A stretch of 64,000 nt of DNA from Pseudonocardia sp. DSM 110487 (GCF_019468565.1 NZ_CP080521.1:8990001-9054000); one strand, 5' to 3'; positions 50,997 through 59,532 are shown, counted from the first letter of the stretch. Program-made: numbers and translations. Notes: generated by a model from the sequence alone, not told the origin.

Positions 50997-52549
50997 GCGG
51001 CGCCCTCCGCATCGGCGCCGGTCATCGCGGCGCCCAGCTCCTCGGGTGTGACGGTGGCCGGGTCGGCGTCGGCGACGAGCCGTCCTCGCAACATCACCTT
51101 GATCGTGTCCGACAGCCCGATCAGCTCGTCGAGGTCGGCGCTCACGAGGAGCACCGCGAGGCCGCGGACCCGTGCATGCCGCAGCACGTCCCAGATCCCG
51201 GCCTGCGCGCCGACGTCCACGCCTCGGGTGGGGTGGGCGGCGATGAGCAGTACGGGGTCGCCGGAGAGCTCCCGGCCCACCACCAGCTTCTGCTGGTTGC
51301 CGCCGGACAGGGCGGCCGCCGCAACGTCGACGCCGGGCGTGCGCACGTCGAACTCCCGGACGATGCGCTCGGTGTCGCGTCGCGCCGCCGCACGGTCGAG
51401 CAGCCCGCGCGAGGCCACCGGCCTGCGGCTCTGGTAGCCGAGGATCCGGTTGACCCACAGCGGCTGGGTGGCGAGCAGCCCGTGTCGGGTGCGGTCCTCC
51501 GGCACGTAGCCGATGCCCGCCTCGCGGCGTCGCAGCGTGTGGGCGCGGGTGATGTCCCGGCCCGCGAGCACGACCGTGCCGCCGCTCGCCCGGCGCATCC
51601 CCATGATCGTCTCGACGAGCTCGGTCTGCCCGTTGCCCTCGACGCCGGCGATCCCGAGCACCTCGCCGGCCCGCACCACGAGGTCCACCCCGTCGAGCAC
51701 CGGGCGACCGCCGCCCTCGGCGCCGAGGGTGAGCCCGGTGACCCGCAGGACGTCACGGTCGGTGACGGTGGACTCCCGCGTCTCGGGGCTCGGCAGCTCG
51801 CTGCCGACCATCATCTCCGCGAGCTGACGGGTCGTCACCGTCTTCGGGTCGGCGCTGCCGACGACCATCCCGCGGCGGATGACCGTGACGGTGTCGGCGA
51901 TGGCCCGCACCTCGTCGAGCTTGTGCGAGATGAAGACGAACGTGAACCCCTCCGCCCGCATCGTGCGCAGCGTGTCGAACAGCTCGTCGACCTCCTGCGG
52001 CACCAGCACCGCCGTCGGCTCGTCCAGGATCACCGTGCGCGCGCCGCGGTAGAGCACCTTGAGGATCTCGACGCGCTGCCGGTCGGCGACGCCGAGCCGT
52101 TCGACGAGCATGTCCGGCCCGGCCCGCAGGCCGACCGTGCTCTCGAGCTCGGCGATGCGCTGCCGGGCCGCCGCACCCATGCCGTGCAGCGCCTCCGCGC
52201 CGAGCAGGATGTTCTCGGCGACGGTGAGGTTGTCGGCCAGCATGAAGTGCTGGTGCACCATGCCGATGCCGGCGTTGATCGCGTCGGCGGGCGACCGGAA
52301 GTGCACCGCATCGCCGTCCACGGAGATGGTGCCCTCGTCGGGCTGCTGCATCCCGTAGAGGATCTTCATCAGGGTGGACTTGCCCGCCCCGTTCTCCCCG
52401 CACAGGGCGTGCACCTCGCCGCGGCGCACCTGCAGCGAGATGTCGCTGTTGGCGACCACGCCGGGGAAGCGCTTGGTGATCCCCGCGAGCTCGACGGCGT
52501 ACTCGCCGCGCGGTGGCGACGTCTTGGTCGACGTCTCGGCTACGGCCAT
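50993..52549 (-). CDS. Nucleoside ABC transporter ATPase (two-domain, RbsA/YufO-like)
   Basis: 518 residues with two ATPase halves. First half: Walker A GENGAGKSTLM near 51-61, Walker B TVILDEPTAVL, degenerate signature VADRQRVEILK. Second half: degenerate Walker A GVEGNGQTEL, intact signature LSGGNQQK, Walker B VLLIAAHPTRG lacking the usual Glu. This asymmetry is typical of sugar/nucleoside importers. ATG 52549 chosen, with AAGG about 9 nt upstream. Separated from the binding-protein gene by two hairpins. Confidence 0.92.
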   Translation of the reverse strand: MAVAETSTKTSPPRGEYAVELAGITKRFPGVVANSDISLQVRRGEVHALCGENGAGKSTLMKILYGMQQPDEGTISVDGDAVHFRSPADAINAGIGMVHQHFMLADNLTVAENILLGAEALHGMGAAARQRIAELESTVGLRAGPDMLVERLGVADRQRVEILKVLYRGARTVILDEPTAVLVPQEVDELFDTLRTMRAEGFTFVFISHKLDEVRAIADTVTVIRRGMVVGSADPKTVTTRQLAEMMVGSELPSPETRESTVTDRDVLRVTGLTLGAEGGGRPVLDGVDLVVRAGEVLGIAGVEGNGQTELVETIMGMRRASGGTVVLAGRDITRAHTLRRREAGIGYVPEDRTRHGLLATQPLWVNRILGYQSRRPVASRGLLDRAAARRDTERIVREFDVRTPGVDVAAAALSGGNQQKLVVGRELSGDPVLLIAAHPTRGVDVGAQAGIWDVLRHARVRGLAVLLVSADLDELIGLSDTIKVMLRGRLVADADPATVTPEELGAAMTGADAEGAA

Positions 52550-52579
52550 TCCCTCCAGCCTTCCGGGGATATACGGCAC

Positions 52580-52637
52580 GGGGGCCGGGATCCGTGCGGA
52601 CCCGGCCCCCGATGGTGCCTCACGGCAACATGCCGTG
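52580..52637 (-). promoter_or_regulatory. Two hairpins between bmp and ABC genes
   Basis: GGGGGCCGGG (52580-52589) pairs with CCCGGCCCCC (52601-52610), and CACGGCA (52621-52627) pairs with TGCCGTG (52631-52637) directly after the binding-protein stop. Probably a partial terminator or mRNA-stabilising structure that raises binding protein over transporter. Confidence 0.65.
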
Positions 52638-53795
52638 TTACTGCCGCTCGCCGGGCACGTTGATCTCGCCGCTGATGATCGCGGCCTTGTAGGCGTCCAG
52701 CTGGTCGGCGATGTCGTCGATCTTGCCGCCCGACGTGGAGTAGCCCACGCCGTCCACGGAGAGGTCGAACGCCTCCGGTAGGACGCTCGTGTCGCCTGCC
52801 GCCACCGCGTTGATGTAGTTGAACACCGCGACGTCGACGCGCTTGAGCATCGAGGTCATGATCACCTCGTTGACCGGCGGCGCGACGGTGTTGTACTGGT
52901 CGGAGTCGACGCCGATCGCGAGCTTTTGCGCGTCCGGCTGGGTCGCCGCGTTCACGGCCTCGAACACGCCCTGGCCGGAGGCACCCGCGGCCTGGTAGAC
53001 GATGTCGGCCCCACCGTCGAGCTGGCCGCGCGCCACCTCGGTGCCGCGGGCGGAGTCGTTGAAGCCGGAGAAGTCACCGGCGGGGCTGATGTAGTCGACG
53101 TCGACCTGGATGTTCGGGGCCACCGCCTTGGCGCCCGCCACGTAGCCAGCCTCGAACTTGTGGATCAGCGGCACGTCGACGCCACCCACGAAGCCGATCT
53201 GGCAGGACGTGGTCTTCAACGCAGCCGCGGCGCCCACGAGGAACGAGCCCTGCTCCTCTGCGAACACCAACGGGGTGACGTTCGGCAGCTCGACCGTGGC
53301 GTCGTCCACGATCGCGAACTGCACGTTCGGGTTCTCCGTGGCGACGGTCTGCAGGGCAGTCGCGTACTTGAAGCCCACCGCGATGATCGGGTTGAAGCCG
53401 TCGGCGACGAGCTGGCGCAGTCGGGTGGCCGCCGCGTCCTCGCTCTCGTTCTCGGCGGCGGCGAGCTCACGCGTGTTGGCCTGCTGCAGTCCGAGGTCGC
53501 TGATCGCCTTCTCGAGCCCGGCGGCCGCCGAGTCGTTGAACGACAGGTCGCCGCGCCCACCGATGTCGTAGGCCAGCCCCACCTTCAGCGCGCTGGCGTC
53601 GGCGTTCGGGGCGATCGGCGCCGGGGTGGCGGCGGCGCCGCCCGCAGCGGCCGGGGCGGGATTGCGGGTGCACTCGGTGCCGGCAGCGCCGCCACCGCCC
53701 TGCTGCGGGGTGCCGGTGTCGCGAGCGCAGCCCGTCACCACCAGAGCGCTGGTCAGCACGGCGGCTGCCAGCACGAATCCTCGACTGATCCGCAA
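52638..53795 (-). CDS. BMP-family nucleoside-binding lipoprotein
   Basis: 385 residues. Lipoprotein signal with lipobox VVTGC (Cys near residue 20), a Ala/Pro/Gly linker, then a PnrA/BmpA-type fold: KVGLAYDIGGRGDLSFNDSA, QLVADGFNPIIAVGFKY, QIGFVGGVDVPLIHKFEAGY and DIVYQAAGASGQGVFEA. Binds nucleosides at the surface. TTG 53795 is supported by GGAGAGG 6 nt upstream. First gene of the six-gene importer/catabolic operon. Confidence 0.92.
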   Translation of the reverse strand: MRISRGFVLAAAVLTSALVVTGCARDTGTPQQGGGGAAGTECTRNPAPAAAGGAAATPAPIAPNADASALKVGLAYDIGGRGDLSFNDSAAAGLEKAISDLGLQQANTRELAAAENESEDAAATRLRQLVADGFNPIIAVGFKYATALQTVATENPNVQFAIVDDATVELPNVTPLVFAEEQGSFLVGAAAALKTTSCQIGFVGGVDVPLIHKFEAGYVAGAKAVAPNIQVDVDYISPAGDFSGFNDSARGTEVARGQLDGGADIVYQAAGASGQGVFEAVNAATQPDAQKLAIGVDSDQYNTVAPPVNEVIMTSMLKRVDVAVFNYINAVAAGDTSVLPEAFDLSVDGVGYSTSGGKIDDIADQLDAYKAAIISGEINVPGERQ

Positions 53796-53978
53796 GGGAG
53801 ACCTCTCCTGTTCCGGCCCGGGACGACGGTGGGGAACCGTATCCGAGGCTCGCGGCTGTTCACATGATCGACCGCTGGGCGTGACCGAATCGTCGACTCC
53901 GGAGCGTGACCGGCCGAGCGCGTCCCCCATTAGATGATCATTTCGTCTCTCGCTCGGCGCGTGCGGCCGGCACCGACC

Positions 53979-53984
53979 TACAGT
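53979..53984 (+). promoter_or_regulatory. -10 hexamer of DD-carboxypeptidase gene
   Basis: TACAGT ends 7 nt before the GTG at 53992 with no ribosome site. Confidence 0.45.
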
Positions 53985-53991
53985 CGATGAC

Positions 53992-55149
53992 GTGCGATGG
54001 GTCACGGCAGTGACGCTGGTGCTCGCACTGGCGTGCCCGGCCGTGACGGTCGCGAAACCGCAGCCGGTGACGAGCGTGACGATCGGCTGCGCGGGCCAGG
54101 AGGTCCCGCCCGGCCCGCCAGTGGACGACGAGAAGGCGGACCCGCCACTCGCCCCGGTGCCGTGGCCTCCCGAGCCCGTGGGTGGGCCGGGGATGGGCGC
54201 GTGCGACGAGATCGGCCCAGTCGGCGGCCCCGAGCTGACGGCCGCCTCGTGGGTGCTCGCCGACCTCGACACCGGCGCCGTGCTCGCCGCGCGGGCCCCG
54301 CACGCCCGGCACCGCCCCGCGTCCACCCTCAAGGTGCTCACCGCGCTCACCGCGGTGCGATCGCTGAACCCGGACCAGGTCGTCCAGGGCACGGCGGAGG
54401 ACCAGGCCATCGACGGCAGCAAGGCAGGCATCGGGCCCGGCGGGCAGTACACCGTGCGCCAGCTGCTCGCGGGGCTGCTGCTCAACTCCGGCAACGACAC
54501 CGCGCAGGCACTGGCCCGCGCGATGGGAGGCGACGGTCCCACGGTCGCCAGGATGGCCGACGTCGCCCATGAGCTGGGCGCGCTCGACACGCGCCCCGCC
54601 ACCCCGTCGGGGCTCGACGGGCCGGGCATGGCGAGCTCGGCGTACGACCTCGCTCTGCTGTTCCGGGTGGCACTGCGCGAACCGCTGTTCGCGGAGACGA
54701 CCGGCCTGCGCTCGATCCCGTTCCCCGGCTACGCCGACCACCCCGGGTTCGTGCTCTACAACAGCAGCAAGCTGCTCGCCCACTACGAGGGCACGATCGG
54801 CGGCAAGACCGGCTTCACCGAGGCCGCCCGGCACACGCTCGTCGCCGCGGCCGGCCGGGGCGGGCGGCGCCTCGTCGTGGCGCTGATGCGGGGCGAACAG
54901 ACCCCCACGCCGATGTGGAAGCAGGGCGCCGCCCTCCTCGACTGGGGATTCGACCTGCCTGCCACCACCCCCGCCCTCGGCACGCTGGTGGACGCCGCAC
55001 CGGCCCCGCCTCCGGCACCTCCGGTGCCGGACACCGTGGCGGTCGCCCTCGCCCTCAGACCCGTTCCCCCGCTGCTCCCGATCAGCCTCGGCGCGATCGC
55101 GGTGACGGGGATGGTCATCGGCGGCATCGCCCTGCGCCGCCGCCGCTGA
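53992..55149 (+). CDS. D-alanyl-D-alanine carboxypeptidase (PBP, S11)
   Basis: 385 residues. Signal peptide (VTAVTLVLALACPAVTVA), then the S11 motifs: SxxK in ASTLKVL near residue 110, SGN in LLNSGNDTAQ near 165, KTG in GGKTGFTEA near 272. A proline-rich stalk (APAPPPAPPVP) and a C-terminal hydrophobic anchor with RRRR end. Trims peptidoglycan stem peptides outside the membrane. Divergent from the nucleoside importer operon. Confidence 0.92.
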   Translation: MRWVTAVTLVLALACPAVTVAKPQPVTSVTIGCAGQEVPPGPPVDDEKADPPLAPVPWPPEPVGGPGMGACDEIGPVGGPELTAASWVLADLDTGAVLAARAPHARHRPASTLKVLTALTAVRSLNPDQVVQGTAEDQAIDGSKAGIGPGGQYTVRQLLAGLLLNSGNDTAQALARAMGGDGPTVARMADVAHELGALDTRPATPSGLDGPGMASSAYDLALLFRVALREPLFAETTGLRSIPFPGYADHPGFVLYNSSKLLAHYEGTIGGKTGFTEAARHTLVAAAGRGGRRLVVALMRGEQTPTPMWKQGAALLDWGFDLPATTPALGTLVDAAPAPPPAPPVPDTVAVALALRPVPPLLPISLGAIAVTGMVIGGIALRRRR

Positions 55150-55156
55150 CCTCCGG

Positions 55157-55185
55157 CGAGTCGCGCTCCGCGTGCATGCACGCGG
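55157..55185. repeat. Degenerate 22-bp repeat copy plus 18-bp palindrome
   Basis: CGAGTCGCGCTC resembles the repeat at 94-218. It is followed by the perfect palindrome CCGCGTGCATGCACGCGG (55168-55185) between convergent carboxypeptidase and ArsR-ArsC genes, so it could also act as a terminator. Confidence 0.5.
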
Positions 55186-55214
55186 TCCGGAACACCGCCC
55201 GAGGCCGTCTGGGA

Positions 55215-55892
55215 TTACCTGGCGGGCCGAATCGCGGGTGCGAGCCGCGTGACGCGGTCGGTGAGATCGTCGACGGCACGGTCGAACGCGGCGTTCTCGC
55301 CGCTGCGCGCCGGGTCCGGGACCGACCAGTGCAGCCGGTTGACGCCTGCCCCGAGCTCCTCGTGCGCGGAGTCGCAGACCGTGATCACGAAGTCGTCATC
55401 CTGGAGCACCTCGTCGACGTGCCGCGGAGTGGCGGTGGCGAGCGGGACCCTGCGCCGACGCGCCACGTCCACCGCGCCCGGGTGTACCGCGCGGGCTGGG
55501 CGGGTGCCCGCCGAGGTGGCCGGAACCGGGCTCTCGCCCGCCCACAACGCGGCCGCGAGCTGGGAGCGCGCCGAGTTCTCCGTGCACACGAACACCACCC
55601 GCACCGCGTTCCGCACCACGGTGGGACGAAGCGCGTCGAACGCACCTGGCGCGAGCGCGAGATAGGTGCGGCGGCGGTCGCCCTCGGAGCGATGCCGGGC
55701 GACGACGCCGGCCTTCTCCAGTACCCGCACGTGGTGGGCCATCAGGTTGGACGGCATGTCCAGCAGCTTCTGCAGCTCCGACGGTGACGCCTCGCCGAGC
55801 ACAAGGGCGTCGACGATCGCGAGCCGCCCCGGGTCGCCCAACGCGGCGTGGATCGCTGCGCGAGCCGACAGATCGATCCGGTCAGTACCCAT
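55215..55892 (-). CDS. ArsR repressor fused to arsenate reductase-type phosphatase domain
   Basis: 225 residues. Residues ~8-90 form an ArsR winged helix (HAALGDPGRLAIVDALVLG, then LMAHHVRVLEKAGVVARH). Residues ~97-225 form a low-molecular-weight phosphatase/ArsC domain with the CX5R loop VCTENSARS (Cys103, Arg109) and Asp193 in SVPDPA. The ArsR half has no cysteine at all, and the second catalytic Cys of thioredoxin-type ArsC (loop position 15) is Ala108; only Cys173 remains. This pattern fits a mycothiol/mycoredoxin-dependent reductase (inference). The start ATG lies inside a 15-bp palindrome. Confidence 0.88.
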   Translation of the reverse strand: MGTDRIDLSARAAIHAALGDPGRLAIVDALVLGEASPSELQKLLDMPSNLMAHHVRVLEKAGVVARHRSEGDRRRTYLALAPGAFDALRPTVVRNAVRVVFVCTENSARSQLAAALWAGESPVPATSAGTRPARAVHPGAVDVARRRRVPLATATPRHVDEVLQDDDFVITVCDSAHEELGAGVNRLHWSVPDPARSGENAAFDRAVDDLTDRVTRLAPAIRPAR

Positions 55893-55903
55893 TGACTCAA
55901 TGG
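55889..55903. promoter_or_regulatory. ArsR-type operator overlapping a start codon
   Basis: CCATTGACTCAATGG is a perfect palindrome around one central base and contains the ATG (minus strand) of the ArsR-ArsC fusion gene. No ribosome site is present, so a leaderless, autorepressed transcript is likely. Confidence 0.65.
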
Positions 55904-55924
55904 TCACTGAGCGGATCTTCGAAG

Positions 55925-57169
55925 TCAAGGCCTCGGACCGAAGCGCTCGGCCGGCCTGCCGCGAGCGGATGGGATGGTTCCGGCGGCGAGCGCGGCGGCG
56001 GCAGCAGCGAGCACCGCGAGGACGGCGAAGACCGGCGGGTAGCCACCGAAGGCTTCGGCGAGGGCTGCGCCTACCCACGGGGCGAGGGCGGTGGCGAGCA
56101 TCGCCGGTGCGGTGAGCAGCCCGCCGAGCCGGCCGTAGTGCGTCGAGCCCCACCGGTCGCTGATCGCAGTGGCCTGGAGCAGCGTGAACACGCCCCGCGC
56201 CGCGCCTGCGAGCATCGCGATGGCCACGAGAAGTACGGCGGGGCCGGGCAGGAGCGCGAGCAACGCGGTCGTGACCGCGCCGAGTGCGAGGATGATCACT
56301 CCTCGCGCCCGGACGCCGGTGGTGCGGCTCAGCCGGCTGTAGCCGAGTCGTCCGATGACCTGCCCCAGGCCGCCGAGGCCGAGCGCCCAGGCTGCGGTGG
56401 TGGCGGACAGGCCGCGTTCGATCAGCAACGGCACCTGGTTGACCACGACGGCGAAGGCACTGAACGTCGCGAGGGCGACGGCGATCACCAGCAGGACGAA
56501 CGGCCGACTGCGTGCGATCGCCCCCGGGTCGCGGTGCGCCCCCGCGGCGGGCTCGGGGTCCGGCCACCGGCCGCGTAGCCCGAGGAAGTGGGCCGGGATC
56601 GTGACGACGGCCAGCACGACCGCAAGGACCACGTAGGTCCGCCGCCAGTCGAGGTGCTCGACCAGTGCCGCGGTGATGGGCGCGAAGATCGTGCTGGCCA
56701 GGCCGGCGAGCAGGGTGAGTCCGGTCAACGCGGTGACCCGGCGCGGTCCCCACCACCGGGTCAGCGCGGCGAAGGCGGGTTGGTACAGCACGCCGGCCAT
56801 CGACACCCCGGCCACGATCCACGCGACGAAATACCACGGCAGCGTCGGCGCCGACGCGATCCCGAGCACAGCAGGCGCACCCAGTACGGAGCCGACCGTC
56901 ATGATCGGACGCGGCCCCCACCGGTCCAGCCACCGCCCGGCCGGAATGCCTGCCGCCGCCGCCACGACCAGGCCGGTGGAGAACCCGGCGGTGATCGCGC
57001 TGATCGACCAGCCGGTCTCGGCCGCGATGCTCGGCGCGAGCACCGGGAACGCGTAGTAGAGAACGCCCCAGCTCGTGATCTGGGTGATGCACAGGACCAC
57101 GAGTACGCGACGGAGCCCGAATTCCGTCAACGACTCGGACCCCGTCGCGCCGACCTGAGCAGATCGCAT
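55925..57169 (-). CDS. MFS transporter of the arsenic cluster
   Basis: 414 residues, 12 helices. ITQITSWGVLYYAFPVLAPSIA opens helix 1, followed by GIPAGRWLDRWGPRPIM (motif A). This sequence type (monocarboxylate/oxalate-like MFS) is found in ars operons, where ArsJ/ArsK-like members export arsenicals; the substrate here is inferred from context only. ATG 57169 lies 16 nt after the flavoprotein gene stop, so the two are co-transcribed. Confidence 0.85.
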   Translation of the reverse strand: MRSAQVGATGSESLTEFGLRRVLVVLCITQITSWGVLYYAFPVLAPSIAAETGWSISAITAGFSTGLVVAAAAGIPAGRWLDRWGPRPIMTVGSVLGAPAVLGIASAPTLPWYFVAWIVAGVSMAGVLYQPAFAALTRWWGPRRVTALTGLTLLAGLASTIFAPITAALVEHLDWRRTYVVLAVVLAVVTIPAHFLGLRGRWPDPEPAAGAHRDPGAIARSRPFVLLVIAVALATFSAFAVVVNQVPLLIERGLSATTAAWALGLGGLGQVIGRLGYSRLSRTTGVRARGVIILALGAVTTALLALLPGPAVLLVAIAMLAGAARGVFTLLQATAISDRWGSTHYGRLGGLLTAPAMLATALAPWVGAALAEAFGGYPPVFAVLAVLAAAAAALAAGTIPSARGRPAERFGPRP

Positions 57170-57185
57170 GATCCGGACTCGATCG

Positions 57186-58544
57186 TCAGCGACCGGCCGG
57201 CGCCCCGATCGACACCGCCACCGGTGCCGACGGGCCACAACACCCACCGGCCGCCGCGGTCGTGCCCTCGTCTTCGAGCTCGTCGAGCAGGCCACCGCCG
57301 CTGCAGACACCGGTCTCGGGCAGCACGAGCTCGACCCGCTCGGCCGACTCGCGGTCCCCGGCGATCGCCGCGACGACCGAACGGACCTGCTCGTAGCCGG
57401 TCAGGGAGAGGAACGTGGGGGCGCGCCCGTAGCTCTTCATGCCCACGAGGTAGACGTCGGGTTCGGGCTGGGCCAGCTCGACCGCGCCGTGCGGGTACAC
57501 CGTGCCGCAGGAGTGCACGTTCGGGTCGATCAGTGGAGCCAACGCCCGCGGCGCCTGCAGCACCGGATCCAGATCGAGGCGAACCTCGCTCAAGATGCTC
57601 AGGTCGGGTCGGAATCCGGTGAGCACGACCACCTCGTCGACCGGACCCACGGTCGTCCCGTCGAACGACTCCAGCACGACTCGCTCGCCCTCGGTGCGCT
57701 GCACAGCGCTGGTGCGGAAGCCGGTCACCGTGGTGATGTGCCCTGCGGCGGCCGCGCGTGCCGCACGTTCGCCCAGCGCGCCACGGGCGGGCAGCTGATC
57801 GGCCTCGCCACCACCGAAGGTGTTGCCGACCTCGCCACGGCGCAGCAGCCACTGCACGTGCATACCGGGATGGTCCTCGGCCAGCTCGGCGAACGCCACC
57901 AGCGCGGTCAGCGCGGAGTGCCCGCTGCCGGCAACGGCGATCCGCTTCCCGGCGTAGCGGGCGCGTTCGGCCGCATCGGTCAGATCCGGCACCCGGTAGC
58001 GGATCCGGTCCGCGGCAGAGTCCTCGCCGAGCGCGGGCAGCCCATCCCCGCCCAGCGGGTTGGGCAGGCTCCACGTCCCGGAAGCATCGATCACCGCCCG
58101 AGCGGTGACCCGCTCCTCACCGCCTGCGGTCCGCACCCGAACCGTCAGGGGCTCGGTCCCGCGAGCGGCGTCGACCACGCGGTCCCACCCGCGCCGGGTG
58201 ACTCCCACGACCCGGGAGCCGAAGCGGACCGAATCGCCGAGCGTGTCGGCCAGTGGCTGCAGGTACCGCTGCGCCCACTCCGCCCCGGTCGGGTACGCGT
58301 CCGGGTCCGGCGCCTGCCAGCCCGTCGGCGCCAGCAGCTTCTCCGCTGCCGGGTCGACGAGCTCGCCCCACCGGGAGAACAGCCGCACGTGGTGCCACTC
58401 CCGCACCGCCGCTCCGGCAATCGGCCCGGCTTCCAGCACCAGCGGGGTCAGGCCGCGCCCGACCAGATGCGCGGCCGCCGCCAACCCGGCGGGGCCCGCA
58501 CCGATGACGACGACCGGCAGTTCGCCCTTGCTCAACCCGCTCAT
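57186..58544 (-). CDS. FAD-dependent oxidoreductase, ArsO-like
   Basis: 452 residues. The N-terminal FAD motif VVVIGAGPAGLAAAAHL and the NADP-type motif IAVAGSGHSALTAL near 200 show a flavin monooxygenase-like fold; VVVLTGFRPDLSIL and VYLVGMKSYGRAPTF follow. The C-terminus has cysteines in TGVCSGGG and GGCCGPS, candidates for metalloid binding. ArsO-type proteins accompany ars genes, with unproven activity. ATG 58544 follows GGAGGAAG. First gene of the minus-strand ars operon. Confidence 0.85.
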   Translation of the reverse strand: MSGLSKGELPVVVIGAGPAGLAAAAHLVGRGLTPLVLEAGPIAGAAVREWHHVRLFSRWGELVDPAAEKLLAPTGWQAPDPDAYPTGAEWAQRYLQPLADTLGDSVRFGSRVVGVTRRGWDRVVDAARGTEPLTVRVRTAGGEERVTARAVIDASGTWSLPNPLGGDGLPALGEDSAADRIRYRVPDLTDAAERARYAGKRIAVAGSGHSALTALVAFAELAEDHPGMHVQWLLRRGEVGNTFGGGEADQLPARGALGERAARAAAAGHITTVTGFRTSAVQRTEGERVVLESFDGTTVGPVDEVVVLTGFRPDLSILSEVRLDLDPVLQAPRALAPLIDPNVHSCGTVYPHGAVELAQPEPDVYLVGMKSYGRAPTFLSLTGYEQVRSVVAAIAGDRESAERVELVLPETGVCSGGGLLDELEDEGTTAAAGGCCGPSAPVAVSIGAPAGR

Positions 58545-58551
58545 GCTTCCT

Positions 58552-58628
58552 CCATCGATCGTGGTCGATCCATGCCGCGGCACTCTATCGACGGCGCTCG
58601 ATTGACGCAACCATCGATCGTGGTCGAT
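58552..58628. promoter_or_regulatory. Three ArsR-type operators in divergent ars promoter
   Basis: ATCGA-N6-TCGAT occurs at 58554-58569, 58587-58602 and 58613-58628. The outer two are part of an 18-bp perfect direct repeat, CCATCGATCGTGGTCGAT (58552 and 58611). The 93-bp gap serves both the ArsO-like operon and the ArsR-ArsN gene. Confidence 0.8.
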
Positions 58629-58637
58629 ACTCGTGGC

Positions 58638-59501
58638 ATGAACGCACCCTTGCCGCTGACCGTCGTGCCGCCGCGGCAGCCGGCCCAGCTCGCCGCGCAC
58701 GACGCTGCGACCTACGCCGAATGGTTCGCCTGCCTGGCCGAGCCGATGCGGGTGCGGCTACTGCATGCGGTCGCCGTCGCAGGTCCGGAGATCACCGTCG
58801 GGGCGCTCACGGAGCAGCTGGGGATCAGCCAGTCGACCTGCTCGCACCACCTGCGCAAGCTGGCCGATGTCGGGTTCGTGCGGCTGCGCAAGGAGGGCAC
58901 GTCGACGTTGGTGTCGGTCAACCCGGCGTGCTGCACCGGCCTCCCGCATGCCGCGGACGCGGTGATGGGGATGCTCGGGCCGCGTCCGTGCTGCCCGCAG
59001 GACCTGCCCGCCGACGTCACCGTCCGCGCCCTCGAACCGTCCGACTGGCCCGACGTCCGGCGGATCTACGCCGAAGGCATCGCCACCGGCGACGCCTCTT
59101 TCGAAACCGACGTGCCGGACCGCCGCACCCTGGATCGGGCCTGGCTGCCCGAACACCGCTGGACCGCCGAGATCGACGGCCGGGTAGTCGGCTGGGCGGC
59201 CGCGAAACCGACCTCGGACCAGCCTGCATACGCCGGCGTCGCCGAGACCGCGATCTACGTCGGCGACGGCTACCGCGGGCGCGGGGTGGGCAAAGCCCTG
59301 ATCCACCGCCAGGTGATGGCCGCCGACGACGCCGGCATGTGGACCCTGCAAACCTCGATCTTCCCCGAGAACCGGGCCGGCATCGCCGTGCACCGCTCCG
59401 CCGGGTTCCGCACCCTCGGCATGCGCGAACGCATCGCCCGCCACCACGGCGCATGGCGCGACACCGTCTTCATGGAACGCCGCCGCACCGACGACCTCTG
59501 A
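58638..59501 (+). CDS. ArsR repressor fused to GNAT acetyltransferase (ArsN-like)
   Basis: 287 residues. Residues ~25-95 form an ArsR winged helix (LAEPMRVRLLHAVAVAGPEI, then LGISQSTCSHHLRKLADVGF). Residues ~126-285 form a GNAT domain of the phosphinothricin/ArsN type (IYAEGIATGDASFET, GYRGRGVGKALIHRQ, NRAGIAVHRSAGF). Vicinal cysteine pairs Cys98-Cys99 and Cys118-Cys119 are likely As(III) ligands, with Cys68 in the recognition helix. ArsN1-type enzymes acetylate arsinothricin. Divergent from the ArsO-like operon across three operators. Confidence 0.9.
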   Translation: MNAPLPLTVVPPRQPAQLAAHDAATYAEWFACLAEPMRVRLLHAVAVAGPEITVGALTEQLGISQSTCSHHLRKLADVGFVRLRKEGTSTLVSVNPACCTGLPHAADAVMGMLGPRPCCPQDLPADVTVRALEPSDWPDVRRIYAEGIATGDASFETDVPDRRTLDRAWLPEHRWTAEIDGRVVGWAAAKPTSDQPAYAGVAETAIYVGDGYRGRGVGKALIHRQVMAADDAGMWTLQTSIFPENRAGIAVHRSAGFRTLGMRERIARHHGAWRDTVFMERRRTDDL

Positions 59502-59532
59502 CGTCGGTTCGGGACATGTCCGGCGGCGGGCC

